A stretch of 64,000 nt of DNA from Setomelanomma holmii (lineage: Eukaryota; Ascomycota; Dothideomycetes; Pleosporales; Phaeosphaeriaceae): assembly GCA_010015745.1 (NCBI GenBank), contig ML978181.1, positions 62,001 to 126,000 on the forward strand. The letters run 5' to 3'. The position numbers were made by a program, and so were the translations under genes. The notes under the pieces were generated by a model that was not told where the DNA came from, did not search any database, and was given only the letters and a program-made list of their open reading frames with translations. Shown piece after piece: positions 37,400 through 47,992 of this stretch. Position 1 is the stretch's first letter, and every line of letters begins with the position of its first letter.

Positions 37400-38621
37400 C
37401 TACCTCCCCTTCTTCTTTGCCTCCGCCTCAGCCCGCTCCTCCACAAGAACCATCTGCTCCTCCCTCCACCCCCACACTCCACTTATCGCCGCCCCTGGTC
37501 CCCCCAACACTGTCAGCGCCAGAACAATATACACCGCCATCTGCATCCTATCGCTCAAGCTATCTGTATCCAAGTCCGGCAACAGTCTCTGCAAATCACA
37601 TATCGCCACAAATGCGGGTACAAGATACATGAGCGCGCAAATAATCCAATCCCACTGGAAAATCCATAACAAGCCATTGTCGTACGAAATTAGCCAGCGC
37701 GCGGGACTAGGGACGAACACGCGCAGTAACGACATGTCCGGGTTTTCGGAAGACGTTACGAAGAATATGGTCACCCAGTGCGAGGCGGTGGAAATGAGGA
37801 AGATGGTGTAGTATATCGCCTTCAAATAGCCCGTATCCGCTTCTTTGGCTTTTCCGGTTGCTGGGGCGGAGGATATGAATGGTGATGCAAACCATAACGG
37901 TACGTTGACGAAGATGGGGGTGACTTGCCACCATGCGAGGATGGTTTGTAGGGTGTCGATGGAGTTTCCTGGGTAGAAGATTGCGAGACTGGGAAGGAGG
38001 TAGAGAAGGATTGTTGAAGGCAGGATGAGCCGTGCGTAGGGGAGCGGAACGGTTCGGCCGGTGTGGAAGTATGTGTTTTGGCCGGAGAGGCGGTGGAAGA
38101 GGAGCATCCAGATTGGAATGACGACTGCGCCGCCAATGTTCTGATAAAGGAATGCGAAGAGTGCGGTGCTGTGGATCGTCAGCTCCATCGTCGCTGGATC
38201 ACGTGAGAACAACGTGTACGTACTATTTTATCCAGCTTCCCTTGTTTCGCTCGCGGCAAGCTTCAATATTGAGGATTGCAAGGAATGGAGCAATCTGTAG
38301 CAGGAAATGAAACTGCTGCCAATACGCGGGCTCGCTCCAGCCAGCGGCGCCAGGCAAGAAGGCGGTTGTGAGCATAGCGAGGACTTCATCCAGTGGTCCA
38401 ATGCCGGTGTAGTTTCTCTTGATGACAACACCATTGGGATGTACGCCCGCGGCTAAAGCGTTGTTGAAGCCTACAGGCGCGTCTGTAATTACGACATAAA
38501 TGCGCATGAACCAAGCTCCGATCAGAGAGAGGACGAGGAAGATGCTCAAGAGCAGTCCATTATAGGGGCGGCTACCGGTGGGCAGCGGCGCTGTGACCGT
38601 CGGAGCCTTTCGTGGAGGCAT
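37400..38621 (-). CDS. 8-TM integral membrane protein, function unknown
   Basis: Exons (minus) 38621-38224 and 38168-37400 give 388 residues. The 55-nt intron uses a GTACGT donor just before an in-frame TAG and a CCACAG acceptor. About eight hydrophobic helices are visible: residues 20-45, 105-125, 135-160, 172-195, 210-232, 250-272, 295-318 and 335-362. The first loop is long (about 50 residues, with an N-x-T glycosylation-type site NYT). The tail is short and charged (EERAEAEAKKKGR), so probably cytosolic. The layout resembles uncharacterised polytopic proteins common in Pezizomycotina, some near secondary-metabolite genes, but no biosynthetic neighbours are seen here. No catalytic motif is apparent. 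Confidence 0.8.
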
Positions 38622-39868
38622 GTTTCTTGAGCTGGTGTTGAGGTGAGGTTGAGGAGAGATGGAGGTCTGACGATGTTTGGTAACGAGAAATAATCTCGCA
38701 TCGTGGATCCTTGGCGTTGTTGGATGTCTTAGGGCGATTGCTTACGCCTAGCTTTTGAGGTCGTTCCCCGCATGTTTGGTCGCGTGGGGGACGTGCAGCG
38801 AGGATGCACGAGTCATTCTCTATTGTTCAAATTTCTTAGCAACGTAAATGCCAACACCACCGTTTCCTCGATATTCTGATGAGCCAAAGAAATCAGCTTC
38901 ACTAATATAATCTCGATCAGTTGAACTATTGGCTGTGTAGAAGAGGAGATGGCGAAAATTCGTTCGCACGGATTTCATCACACCGATCGTGGTGAAGCAA
39001 TTCAGCCGCAGGATATGTGTTTGGTTTCACCGTAAGGGACCAGAACCAGCTTCGGCAACGTGAGTCTCAAAACCGTTTCATCGTCCAGCATATTGTGTAC
39101 TGTGCGTCCTTGAACGCTGGCGAGTATGATCAGAGTGCGAGTCGATCTTGCCCTATGGAATGGACGTCTTGCGATGACAATCTACGGCCTCCAAGTCACA
39201 GAACCTTGGAAATGAACAAGTTCTGAGGCATGCCACGCGTAGACCTGCAGATATAATGACCCAGGCACTTGATAGAGCGCTTCGGATAGAACGGCAGCAT
39301 CTGTGCCAAGTTTCGGATGGTGGCGCGTGGACGTGTTCGTGCACAGCTGGCTGAACTTCGGGTTGACGTCAGGACCCTTGTGTCTGGTTGTCAAGAAGTC
39401 GACCTGCATCTGCGTTTGCTTGCACATTTGGTGCGAGTAGCTGATGAGTGGATTCTGAAAGATACGATAAATATTTCAGCTTTGTTGCATCAAGATGTTG
39501 CTTGTGCCTGCCAAGTCGATCGTGCATCGTGTCGTCCGCGGGACGACACGATCGCGACTTCCACGCGCCGCTAGTAGGTGATGTCATGCCTCCACATCAA
39601 AGACAACGCAAGCATCATCAAGATCTGCCAAACCTCATGCAGGGACAGTCAGGATGTTAGCCCAGAGAGGCTTGGTGCCTGGCATTCATGATGCAGTCGC
39701 ACGCACTATGGCACGTTGAGCCTGCCAGTTCTTGAAACGGCTCTTCCTCGTGCTTATCCCCTTGCCTATTTCTCTTCCTCAACAGGACCGCACCTCAGCA
39801 TTTAAACCAGATTCGGCCTCGACGGAAAGCATATATTTGAGAATATCAAGCAAAGCTTCTCGACAATT
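38622..39868. other. 1.2-kb divergent intergenic region with a palindrome
   Basis: Lies between divergent start codons (membrane protein and CDF transporter), so it holds both promoters. It contains a 27-nt near-perfect palindrome at 39526-39552, listed separately. No coding segment is supported. Confidence 0.5.
39526..39552. repeat. 27-nt palindrome, 12-bp arms
   Basis: Arms ATCGTGTCGTCC (39526-39537) and GGACGACACGAT (39541-39552) are exact reverse complements around a GCG centre. It lies about 320 bases upstream of the CDF start codon. It could be a dimeric transcription-factor site or a cruciform-forming sequence; the function is unknown. Confidence 0.8.
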
Positions 39869-41457
39869 ATGGTTGGCACACGGCGCAACCTCCTCAAGCA
39901 CGGCTCGGGTTACGGCGACATCAATGGAAATCAAAACGGCAACGAGTATCAGCGTGTAGATGTAGAGAGCGGGTATGGATCGATCAACCCTCCGAATAAA
40001 CGGTTTCGCGATGCCATTCAGCAGACGATACACGACGGTCGGGCGAATGAGATGAAGAAGAAGCTCGTCGACAATGTTGACCACGAAGAACTTGAGCACT
40101 TCAGAAAGAGCGAACAAAGTGTAAGATCAAGTTGGAATAGACGCATGGGCGCAAGAACTAAGGCCCGTTGACAGATGAAATGTATACCCAACAAGAAGGT
40201 GCGCGCTTTCTATGAGGAGCAAAATCGGCGACTAGACGACTGGGCAGAAGTGGACATGGTTGTTTCGTCGTTAGCCGACGACATCCTCGACAGTATGCAT
40301 CCGCGTGACACCGATGGTGACGGTGTTGCGGAAGATCGAGGGCCCTTGGGTACTAGCGGTGGGGACCTGGAGCCATTTCTCCCTGAAGAAGAACGTGAGA
40401 AGCGAAGAACATCGGCCAAGCACGTACGATGGGCTATCAACGTATGTATGCGCCAGATATCCAATGTCGATGTACTAAAGGATATAGATCAACGTTGGTG
40501 TGAATATCCTACTCTTGGCTGCGAAAGGCTTTGCAGCCATCTTTTCCAGTTCTCTGAGTTTGATAGCTTCGCTCGTGGATTCTGCTTTGGATTTACTATG
40601 CACCATCATCATCTGGACTACCAACAGACTCGTGGGCTGGCGCCTTTCAAAGCTCAAGAAGAAGTTCCCAGTAGGTAGGAGACGTCTCGAGCCCATTGGT
40701 ATCCTGGTGTTCTCAATCATCATGGTCATTTCATTCATGCAGATTCTCAAAGAGTCGGTCGAAAAGCTTCTTCCGGGCGGCAGCCATAAAGTTGCGGAAC
40801 TTCCGCCTGCCGCAATTTTCGCCATGGTCGCAACCATCGTGGTAAAGGGTATCATCTGGTTTGGATGTATTCGAGTCAAGACAACGCAAGTGCAGGCGCT
40901 CGCGCAGGATTGCAAGACTGTAGGTTTCAATGCAACCTGATCCGTCGCAACTGTTCTAACCTCACCAAGGATGTCTACTTCAACACCCTATCGTTGCTCT
41001 TCCCACTCATCGGTCACAGAGCCAATGTTTGGTGGCTGGATCCGCTCGGCGCAAGTTTCTTGTCACTTTTCATCATCTACGACTGGGCTGGTACCTGTCT
41101 CGAGAACATTACGCGCCTGACCGGCGAAGCCGCAAGTGACAACATGGAACGCAAAGTCATGTTCATGGCATACAGATTTGCGCCACTTGTCGAAGGCTTT
41201 AAGAGCATGAAGTGCTACCATGCTGGTGACGGAGTATGCGTCGAAATCGACATCCTCATGCCAGAGGATGCGCCACTTAGGAGGTGCCACGATGTGGCTG
41301 AGACGTTGCAGTATTGCCTCGAAGGTCTGAAGGAGGTCGATCGTGCCTTCATCACTATTGACTGTAAGTACTTTATTGATGTTGGTATGAACCTTGCTGA
41401 CCATGCCCAGATACCTCCCAAGGCCCCACAGGCCATGCCATGTCAAATGGCGATTGA
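39869..41457 (+). CDS. cation diffusion facilitator, Mn-type
   Basis: Divalent-cation/proton antiporter of the CDF family. Exons 39869-40120, 40175-40441, 40488-40919, 40970-41363 and 41411-41457 give 463 residues; the introns are 46-54 nt. The last exon encodes only TSQGPTGHAMSNGD plus the end of a split codon, so the protein ends differently from the unspliced frame. A cytosolic N-terminal region of about 175 residues precedes the membrane domain. TM2 contains LVDSALDLL and TM5 contains DCKTD: two DxxxD motifs. CDF proteins carrying DxxxD at both positions form the Mn cluster, whereas Zn transporters have HxxxD in TM2. The TM5 motif is completed only after intron 3 is removed, which supports that splice. 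Organelle is not evident. Confidence 0.88.
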
Positions 41458-41824
41458 AGTTGAACAGTTATGATGCATTAGTGGCGTTCGTGATGGCATA
41501 GTGTAGCAAAGTAAAAATAATGGGAACACCGCATTGAAACATATCTCCATCCTTCTCACGCTCAATCCCGATGAGCGTCTCGCATAGTAACAAGAAGCAA
41601 GCTGCACTCGAAGTCTTAACACAGTAGTAGTGGAGTGTACTTGCTCTAGAGCACGTGCTAATGCCCAAAGTGGTCAAGTCTCTCGCTTACCCGGATTCAG
41701 CGTTCACCAGCGAAAAGCTGAGCTTGTCGAAAGACCAACTTAACCTGGAAACTACGCATCACCTTCCGACGACCCTAAATATCACACATAAATCCTCCCA
41801 TTGTCACATTCACTGCCACCAACC
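41458..41824. other. intergenic, CDF to MYND gene
   Basis: Short stretch between tandem genes. The last 100 bases are C/A-rich leader-like sequence. No gene seen. Confidence 0.5.
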
Positions 41825-42200
41825 ATGGCCGAGGCTTCAGACTTTCCAGTTACCACCACACCCACCAACCCAGAACCATCAGAATCATCAAGCGCTCCAT
41901 CACAACAGACGCCAGTGTGCGCCCGATGCTCAAAGTCATCAGAGAGTCTCAAGCAGTGTCTGAAATGCCATAGTGTGTCATATTGCGATAAAGACTGCCA
42001 GAAAGCACATTTCAAGACGCACAAGAAAGTATGTGCGAGTTTGGCGCAAGAGTATGTCAAGGCCAATGAGCCGAAGATGGCGAGTCGGTCAACGGCTTCG
42101 GCGAGGGGCGCGAGGGATAGGGGGTTGCAGAAGTGGCAGGTACGTTGTTTTGATGTGGAAGGATGGGGTGGAAGCTAATGTGGGATAGTTTGACACTTGA
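41825..42200 (+). CDS. short MYND zinc-finger protein
   Basis: Protein-interaction zinc-finger protein. Exon 1 is 41825-42139; exon 2 is 42189-42200 after a 49-nt intron with a GTACGT donor, a GCTAATG branch site and a GATAG acceptor. The product is 108 residues. Residues about 36-75 carry the MYND pattern: CARC, then CLKC, YCDKDCQ and HFKTHKKVC, with all Cys and His zinc ligands in place. The N-terminus is Ser/Thr/Pro-rich. The spliced protein ends KWQFDT. In the fungal MYND proteins I recall, a similar FDT segment is followed by a longer conserved region, so this copy looks cut short or has a further splice I could not find. Confidence 0.7.
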
Positions 42201-42693
42201 TCTACTGTATAGAGAGGAGAGTCGTGGGAGTGGTAATTTTGAAAGCTCGGAGCGTGAGAGTTGTGCCAAACTTGTTGAGTTTGGAATGCCGATTTGGGAG
42301 CTCTCCAAGACACCTTGGCGGGTATCAAGGCAGGGAGTGACTGCGCGAAAGCTTCGCTCGATGGGCAGTCGTACACTTTTGCGACAAGCTTTGATTTGTA
42401 AATAAAACCTGGTGCCATTCCAAGATCAGTGTGACCGCAACAAGGCAAGATGAGGCTGCGGCAGCACTGGAACGCCACGGACAGCTACTGCTACGCCACG
42501 TATCGCAGGCACAAACAAGGTCAACAAACCTCAGGCAAGAGCCATGGCTCTTGAGTACTACATCAACAACCAGTCATGCTCTTTTCGCTTGAACACCAGC
42601 ACACAAGCCTTTGATACCTTTCCGCGATACATAGTCTCGCCCTTTCGAACCCTGAAGCACGCATTCTCTTACTACAGCTTTTATTCTTTCAAC
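42201..42693. other. intergenic, MYND to coiled-coil gene
   Basis: Probable terminator of the MYND gene and promoter of the next gene. A frame starting with ATG at 42544 runs in phase into the next gene and could be a longer N-terminus for it. Confidence 0.4.
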
Positions 42694-44020
42694 ATGTCAA
42701 ATTCTGATCTCAAGGGCAGTACTCGCGAAGAAATCAGGTCACGGCTGCTTCCGACACCTTTCCCGCACTCGGAAGCTTGAGAGGCCTCCGTAACATCAGC
42801 AGAATCTTCCACGGCACACTTGCGTAGCCACACCGCTTCCTACGGATTCATGGGCAGAGACCGCTCATACGACTTCGAGATCGCCGAGTTGTCTGCCTTG
42901 ATCTCTGATACGGATGATTTGCGCGCTCCGGAGCTTGAAGCGCGTCCTCGTCATCTCGAAAACGTCGCCATCGATGCTGATGCTGCATGCACTTACGAGA
43001 CCAATCCAGAAAGTGAAGAGACTGATACCTCGGAAGGTGACACTCAACGCACGCGCGTGGATCCAGATTCAGCAATAACTCCCGACCGTACGACAGGCCA
43101 TGACAGCTCTTCGGCCGCCCGGCGACGGACATTCGCTGAGTGGAAGCAAGAGAAGCTTCGTGCTACGCATCGTCCATCATACTCAGCAAGTTCAGAACAT
43201 CCCAAAATCATTGAGAGTAGACTATACAGAAATGAAGGCCGTCAGCACAGCTAGTCAAATCATCAATGACTATCGTCATACTCCAATTCGCCCGCCTGTC
43301 GATAACGAGCTTGAGAACGATCACAACAGAGCGAGCACGGTTGGGGAGATACGAGAGGAAGAACAGAAGATCTCTGGCGTTCATCGACATGGTGCTAAGT
43401 CATTCAGCAACAACTTCTTTGGCGAAGCAGACTGGTCATCTCGCACATTCCCTGAGTCCCGGGCGGCTCCAGAGTCTTATGATATTGTCCACGGTCGAGC
43501 AGGGCCCTCAAAGTCACGGTCGACGACCAGAGGTCCCAATTTTCCTCCCTCGGCGATCGACCCAATATCTCCCCGACGAAGCCCTGCCTGTATCTCGTGT
43601 TTGAACAGATACGTTGGCGTCGAAGATTGTGAAAGTCCATTCTTCCGAGGCCGCTCTAGTACTTCTGCAGAGTCGCCCACAGACGACATTATCGATGAGT
43701 TGCGAGATGCTCTGCAGGAATTTGCAGAGAAAATCGTAAACCTCGAACAGCAGAATGAGTCCATGACGGCCAAATACAATGACTCGTCTATCGAGGTTAT
43801 CAAGATGCAAGACAAGGTAGACGTGGCCGAGAGGGAGAAGGAGGTGTACATGTACAGGATTGCGCAGCTGGAAGCAAAGGTCAGGGCTCTAGAAGAGCAG
43901 CTGGGATACAAAGAGAAGATAGCTTTGCTGGAGAAGAAGGTGGAGATGCTGGGGAGGCTGGAGAGTGCGAGCGAGTGGGAGCACTTACCTTCTGTTTCTG
44001 AGAAGGGAGATGGTGCATAA
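42694..44020 (+). CDS. coiled-coil hypothetical protein (splice model uncertain)
   Basis: I do not recognise the family. The well-supported part is the last exon, open to TAA at 44020. Its C-terminal 110 residues are strong heptad coiled coil (DDIIDELRDALQEFAEKIV, later EKIALLEKKVEMLGRLE). Before it are Ser/Arg-rich stretches and a CISC pair (ACISCLNRYVG). The upstream part is split over two frames. My best model is exons 42694-42737, 42828-43159 and 43221-44020 (391 residues), which closes all phases. However, its donors (GTCACG, GTGCTA) are weak. Alternatives are a start at 42544 or 42850, or a real frameshift near 43160-43220. The exons use codons evenly, so a gene is likely. Confidence 0.55.
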
Positions 44021-44457
44021 GAGCAGGAGTAGATGCTCTGGTTCTGAAACATATTCATAGAGTCCAACGCTGGCTGCCTTGCTTCACAAACTTCGTAGAT
44101 CGATATCAGGAGAAGAACTCTCATAGCACAACGAACAGTGAGTGAACTGATGCATGTGGCGAAAGTTCATCCTGTATGCTAGGCATTCGTAGTTGCAGTG
44201 GGCATGCCTCGATCCCATCCGATGGAATGTCGCGTTTGGGTAGTATCATCTCCCTCGCCTTCGAATTCGTTTCCTACTCAGTTTCCACAGGACATCCTCC
44301 TTGTCTGAAGAGATCAACTCCAGACCATTAGAAGCTCTGTATTCATAGTATACCTTCCGCACAAACCCCCAAAAGCAACCTGTAACTCATGAACGCCGCA
44401 CACACATTACCCGTTATCGACCCTCGTAACGCTTGAGTAGACCAAAAACTCATGACA
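44021..44457. other. intergenic between convergent genes
   Basis: 3' ends of the coiled-coil gene and the bZIP gene meet here. Nothing else is supported. Confidence 0.5.
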
Positions 44458-45542
44458 TCATTTCTTCACACCCAGCGTCTCCGTTGTAACCTTCTTGAGC
44501 ATCTCGCGATCATCATCACTCATATGATCGACCTTCTCCACTAGCAACTTCTTCAAGAACATATTCTCCTTCTTCAGCCCATCGTTCTCAGCTTCGAGCT
44601 TCTTCGTGCGCTCCTGCATCTCGCGCGTCGTCTCCACAAGCAGCTGTTCGCGCTGTTTCTTCTTCTGGCGGAAGCGCGCGGAGGCCGCTTGATTGCGCTT
44701 GCGCTTATCTTCGTCGGCCTCGATGATCACGGAGTCGGTCATCAGGTTTGCAGGATTGGGGTCTGGGCTGGTGGCTGAGGAGGTCGATGTGGCGTTGCTG
44801 TCTGGGTATGGTGAGCGATATGTGTTTGAATTGTAACTTGGGATGATTGGCGAGAAGCCATTGAGCTCCTCGAGGATAGAGGGCTCGTGCTCGTATTGTT
44901 GCGGGATTGCGTGTCCGGCCATGGTTGGCAAGGTGTATTGTAGACCTTGGAGGGGGTGTAAGCGACCATATCAGGTGCCGGAAGTAGGAAATAAGTGATG
45001 TAGGGATGTCTCTGCTGTGTATCTGGGGCCGGAACACCATGTGAAGACCAATGCACACCGTCGTAGACACCTGCCTATGCTGACAGGTACCGGTGTTGGG
45101 GGATATGCATGCGCCGTCACGTGTTGCTCCAAAGCGGCGAGCACGCTTGATGTTTCTAAAATGACGTGCTCGAGGACCAGCGACCCAGCGATGTGGAATC
45201 TCAAACCACGAGCAGGGAGCAGATGATATGAGAGGTACAGGGAGCGCAAAGGGAATAAATAGCGTGAATTTCTGAAGCGACGATGGAAATTGATAAACAG
45301 AGCCATCCGAGCTTACCTGGGAGTGATGCACCGCTGCTGTGCAACGCATACGCAAAATGCCCGTGTGCAAAGCCATCTTGTGGTATCTGCAGAGGATGAG
45401 GAAGCGCACGGTAATTGTTATCGTGATAGAGGTGTGCGGCGTCGAGGTTGTCGTACGCGTCACGTCCAGACGAACTCCCACTCGCAGACACGTCGATGAA
45501 GGTCTCCGATCCAAAAGCTTGCTGGCGATGAAACTCCGACAT
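44458..45542 (-). CDS. bZIP transcription factor, Cys3/MetR-like
   Basis: DNA-binding regulator. Fungal relatives with this basic region (Neurospora CYS-3, Aspergillus MetR) switch on sulfur-assimilation genes. Exon 1 is 45542-45317 and exon 2 is 44945-44458, joined in phase 1 across a 371-nt intron (GTAAGC donor, CCAAG acceptor), giving 237 residues. The basic region KRKRNQAASARFRQKKKQRE (about residues 155-174) has the invariant Asn and Arg of bZIP proteins. It is followed by a leucine zipper (LVETTREMQERTKKLEAEN, then LKKENMFLKKLLVEKV). The N-terminal 140 residues are Ser/Tyr/Pro-rich, typical of an activation region. The intron is long for this locus and may contain a missed small exon. 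The frame also stays open upstream to an ATG at 46013 (see findings). Confidence 0.82.
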
Positions 45543-46357
45543 AATCACTCTCCATCTGCGAAGGCGTTCGGCTCGTCGTCGAGGCTGCCGAGTCGCTGGG
45601 TGCTCGCTGCGAAGTGTATGGGTGACGAACGTGAGTTCCGGCGTGGTTGAGCTTATCCTAGGTGTAGCTGGGTCTGCAGCTGGGGGGTGGAAAACTGACG
45701 TTGCAGGCGCGCATGAACGTCGACCGAGCTGCCCTATAAGAATGGCAACGAAAGTAACCAAGCATGCGCAGCCCACACACCCCGTGCGAAAGTTCTGTTG
45801 CCAGCGCTCCAGTTTGGCGATCGTGAGCGATTGCGCCATATTGCTCGAGTCCTCGGAGTGGACCTCCACGCTTTTACATAAGTCACCCGTGCACCGCCTG
45901 GAACACCCACTGCACTCGTCCAGCACCTCCTTGAAGCATTTGCTCGCGTGCCCAATACTGCTGCATCTGTATTCTGTTGTCAATGAGATTGCGCTGACAC
46001 TGTTCAGTGCCATCCATAATGAATGACACTCGCTTTACCCTGCGCGACTGTGCGATGTGCTTCGATACCTAATACCGTCCCCTTTTCTAGCCTCAGCGAC
46101 CGGTGGTGGACGAAGGATAGCGGAGACGACTCCTTCGAGGGACTCGCTGGAACACCTGCGGTCCAACGTTGTACGCGAGACAAGTCGCGATGTCTGTCTC
46201 AGCTCGAGCTTATGAGACTGGACACTGTAAGTCGACAGAGACATTGTGCGTGTTGACCAGACTCTGCTAGAAAGATTAGAAGACTTCCGGATAAACTTCC
46301 AGCGGTACCAAACAACAATCCCTATCTAGTGCAGATCCTCACGCACCAACTATCACG
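45543..46357. promoter_or_regulatory. divergent region between bZIP and J-protein genes
   Basis: Carries the leader of the bZIP gene (minus) and the promoter of the J-domain gene (plus). On the minus strand 45543-46013 is one open frame, in phase with the bZIP and starting with ATG. It could be leader, an upstream extension, or chance. Confidence 0.45.
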
Positions 46358-47341
46358 ATGTCGACTGCTACCTTCTACGCAACCCTCGGACTGCTTCCCA
46401 CTGCTGCCCCCGAAATAATTCGGGCGACCTACAAGGCACTCTGCCTCATCTATCATCCGGACAAGACTCTGCATCTCTCATCCGATGAGCGAGCCTCCCA
46501 TGCCGCAGTGTTTAGAGATGTTCAGGAAGCATACGATGTGCTGTGCAATCCTTCACTCAAAGTTTCATACGATGCTGAATTAGCTCGACATGTTCACAAG
46601 GTCGATAAAAATCGCTCGACGTTCCACCGATCATCGTCTTCGCACAGCACTTCAGCTTCAACATCTTCGCCCAGCCGTCGCAAGCCTGTCCAGTTGACGA
46701 CTCCTGAGGAGAAGGCATCGATGCGCGCCAAAGTACGTCAGTCACTCGAGCATCTTCGCCAGACTCGAGCAGTACGCAACGCTGAGGACGAAAAGCTGGA
46801 CATCGCGACTCTGAAGAATCTGGCGCAGATCTGGCGAGATCTTGAGCAAGAGAACGACACTAATCCAGCCTTGAAGAGCCACTGCGCGATCCGCATCTAC
46901 GAATACGGACGGAAGATTTCGCAACGACCGCAACAACACGGTCAATGGCTGGCATATTTGTCCGCTGCGAAGCAAACACCAGTCACACCTGTCAATCAGC
47001 AACGATCGCACATACCAGATAATTCCAAGAAGTTGAACGCTTCTCTAGTCAAGTCTTCAGCCAGCGGCTTTAAGACGGGCCGTCCGGGTGTGAAGGATCC
47101 TTCGACCACTGCTGCATCGCCAGTACCTACATCTCGTGGCTCTACACGAGCTGAAGAACGCAAACGCGCTGAAGGTGAACGTGCTGCTGAAGCAGCCGCG
47201 CGGGCACAAGCTCGTCTACATGATAAAGCTCAGCGCGAAGCAGCAAAGCAAGCGCATATAGAAAAAAAGGCTGCTGCAGAAAGCCAAAGCCAACCTTCAA
47301 GCCCAGAAAAATGCCGAGCGTATCGCAAAGGCTCGAGCTAA
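46358..47341 (+). CDS. J-domain (DnaJ-like) protein, reading frame probably broken at 3' end
   Basis: Hsp70 co-chaperone-like protein. The J domain fills residues about 5-70: FYATLGLLPTAAPEIIRATYK, then the essential HPD (IYHPDKT) and VQEAYDVLCNPSLKVSYD. After a Ser-rich linker come a helical region (LRQTRAVRNAEDEKLDIATL) and an Ala/Arg/Glu-rich coiled coil. The frame as given stops at 47341 after 327 residues. At a run of seven A (47262-47268) the coiled-coil pattern moves to the +1 frame, which continues to about 47624 through a Cys-pair segment (KLCGKCGLKHASF). A second shift near 47535-47550 would link this to another Cys-rich stretch (CATCKPC, CGWCGAN) ending near 47697. The true or ancestral product is therefore probably longer. 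Confidence 0.75.
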   Translation: MSTATFYATLGLLPTAAPEIIRATYKALCLIYHPDKTLHLSSDERASHAAVFRDVQEAYDVLCNPSLKVSYDAELARHVHKVDKNRSTFHRSSSSHSTSASTSSPSRRKPVQLTTPEEKASMRAKVRQSLEHLRQTRAVRNAEDEKLDIATLKNLAQIWRDLEQENDTNPALKSHCAIRIYEYGRKISQRPQQHGQWLAYLSAAKQTPVTPVNQQRSHIPDNSKKLNASLVKSSASGFKTGRPGVKDPSTTAASPVPTSRGSTRAEERKRAEGERAAEAAARAQARLHDKAQREAAKQAHIEKKAAAESQSQPSSPEKCRAYRKGSS

Positions 47342-47697
47342 GGCTGGTGCTGGCCTTCATCATGCAACTAATCGCGATAGTGCAGAGCCGGCCAAGGTAA
47401 GCTCAATGCATCTCGAAGATGAGGCTCAAGCGGATGCATCAGCCGCTAACGATGCTCTTTGTGACGAGACACGTTCGCAAGTAAAAAAACTCTGCGGCAA
47501 GTGCGGTCTCAAGCATGCGAGTTTTCGCGAATCGCGGGTGTGCAACATGCAAACCATGTCAGCCGGTAAGGATGAGGATGGGTCGTTCCTGCGGGTGGTG
47601 TGGAGCCAACGTTCTAGCTCATGAAGGCGTGCTGGGAGTGGGTCTCAACACTTGTCGGCCGATCCGGACCCACTCCCCGAGCTCTAGTAATCCATGA
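47342..47697 (+). pseudogene. out-of-frame continuation of the J-protein gene
   Basis: Coding-like sequence that follows the J-protein stop in shifted frames. The first part encodes Ala/Lys/Arg-rich helix and then a C-x2-C pair; the second part, one frame on, carries C-x2-C-x2-C and C-x2-C. Together they look like one zinc-ribbon-like C-terminus split by small indels. A GTAAGC donor at 47396 offers an alternative, spliced explanation for part of the region. Whether this is decay or sequencing error cannot be told from one sequence. Confidence 0.45.
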
Positions 47698-47992
47698 ACT
47701 CATGTGCCAGCATGCGGTGCAATATGTTTTGCGTTAGTAAGTTTGGTGCTGTTACTCCAGGAATGCTACAGGTTGCCATGACTTCTGCCGATGGTCCGTA
47801 GTATTTTCTCCTGAATCTTAGTCATTATCGCATTGCTTTTTCCTAGCTCTTGACATCGCGTGATTGATCTGACGCCCAAGTATGCGCCGCTGACGGCCAT
47901 GAATGAGAATCGCCAGGGTTTTATGCGATGTACCTTATCCTGCGCGATTGCCGCCTGGTGGCGGCGTGGGAGTAGTATGGCGTGATGCAGGG
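47698..47992. other. short convergent intergenic stretch
   Basis: Lies between the broken J-protein tail and the stop of the minus-strand gene. Nothing is recognised. Confidence 0.4.
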
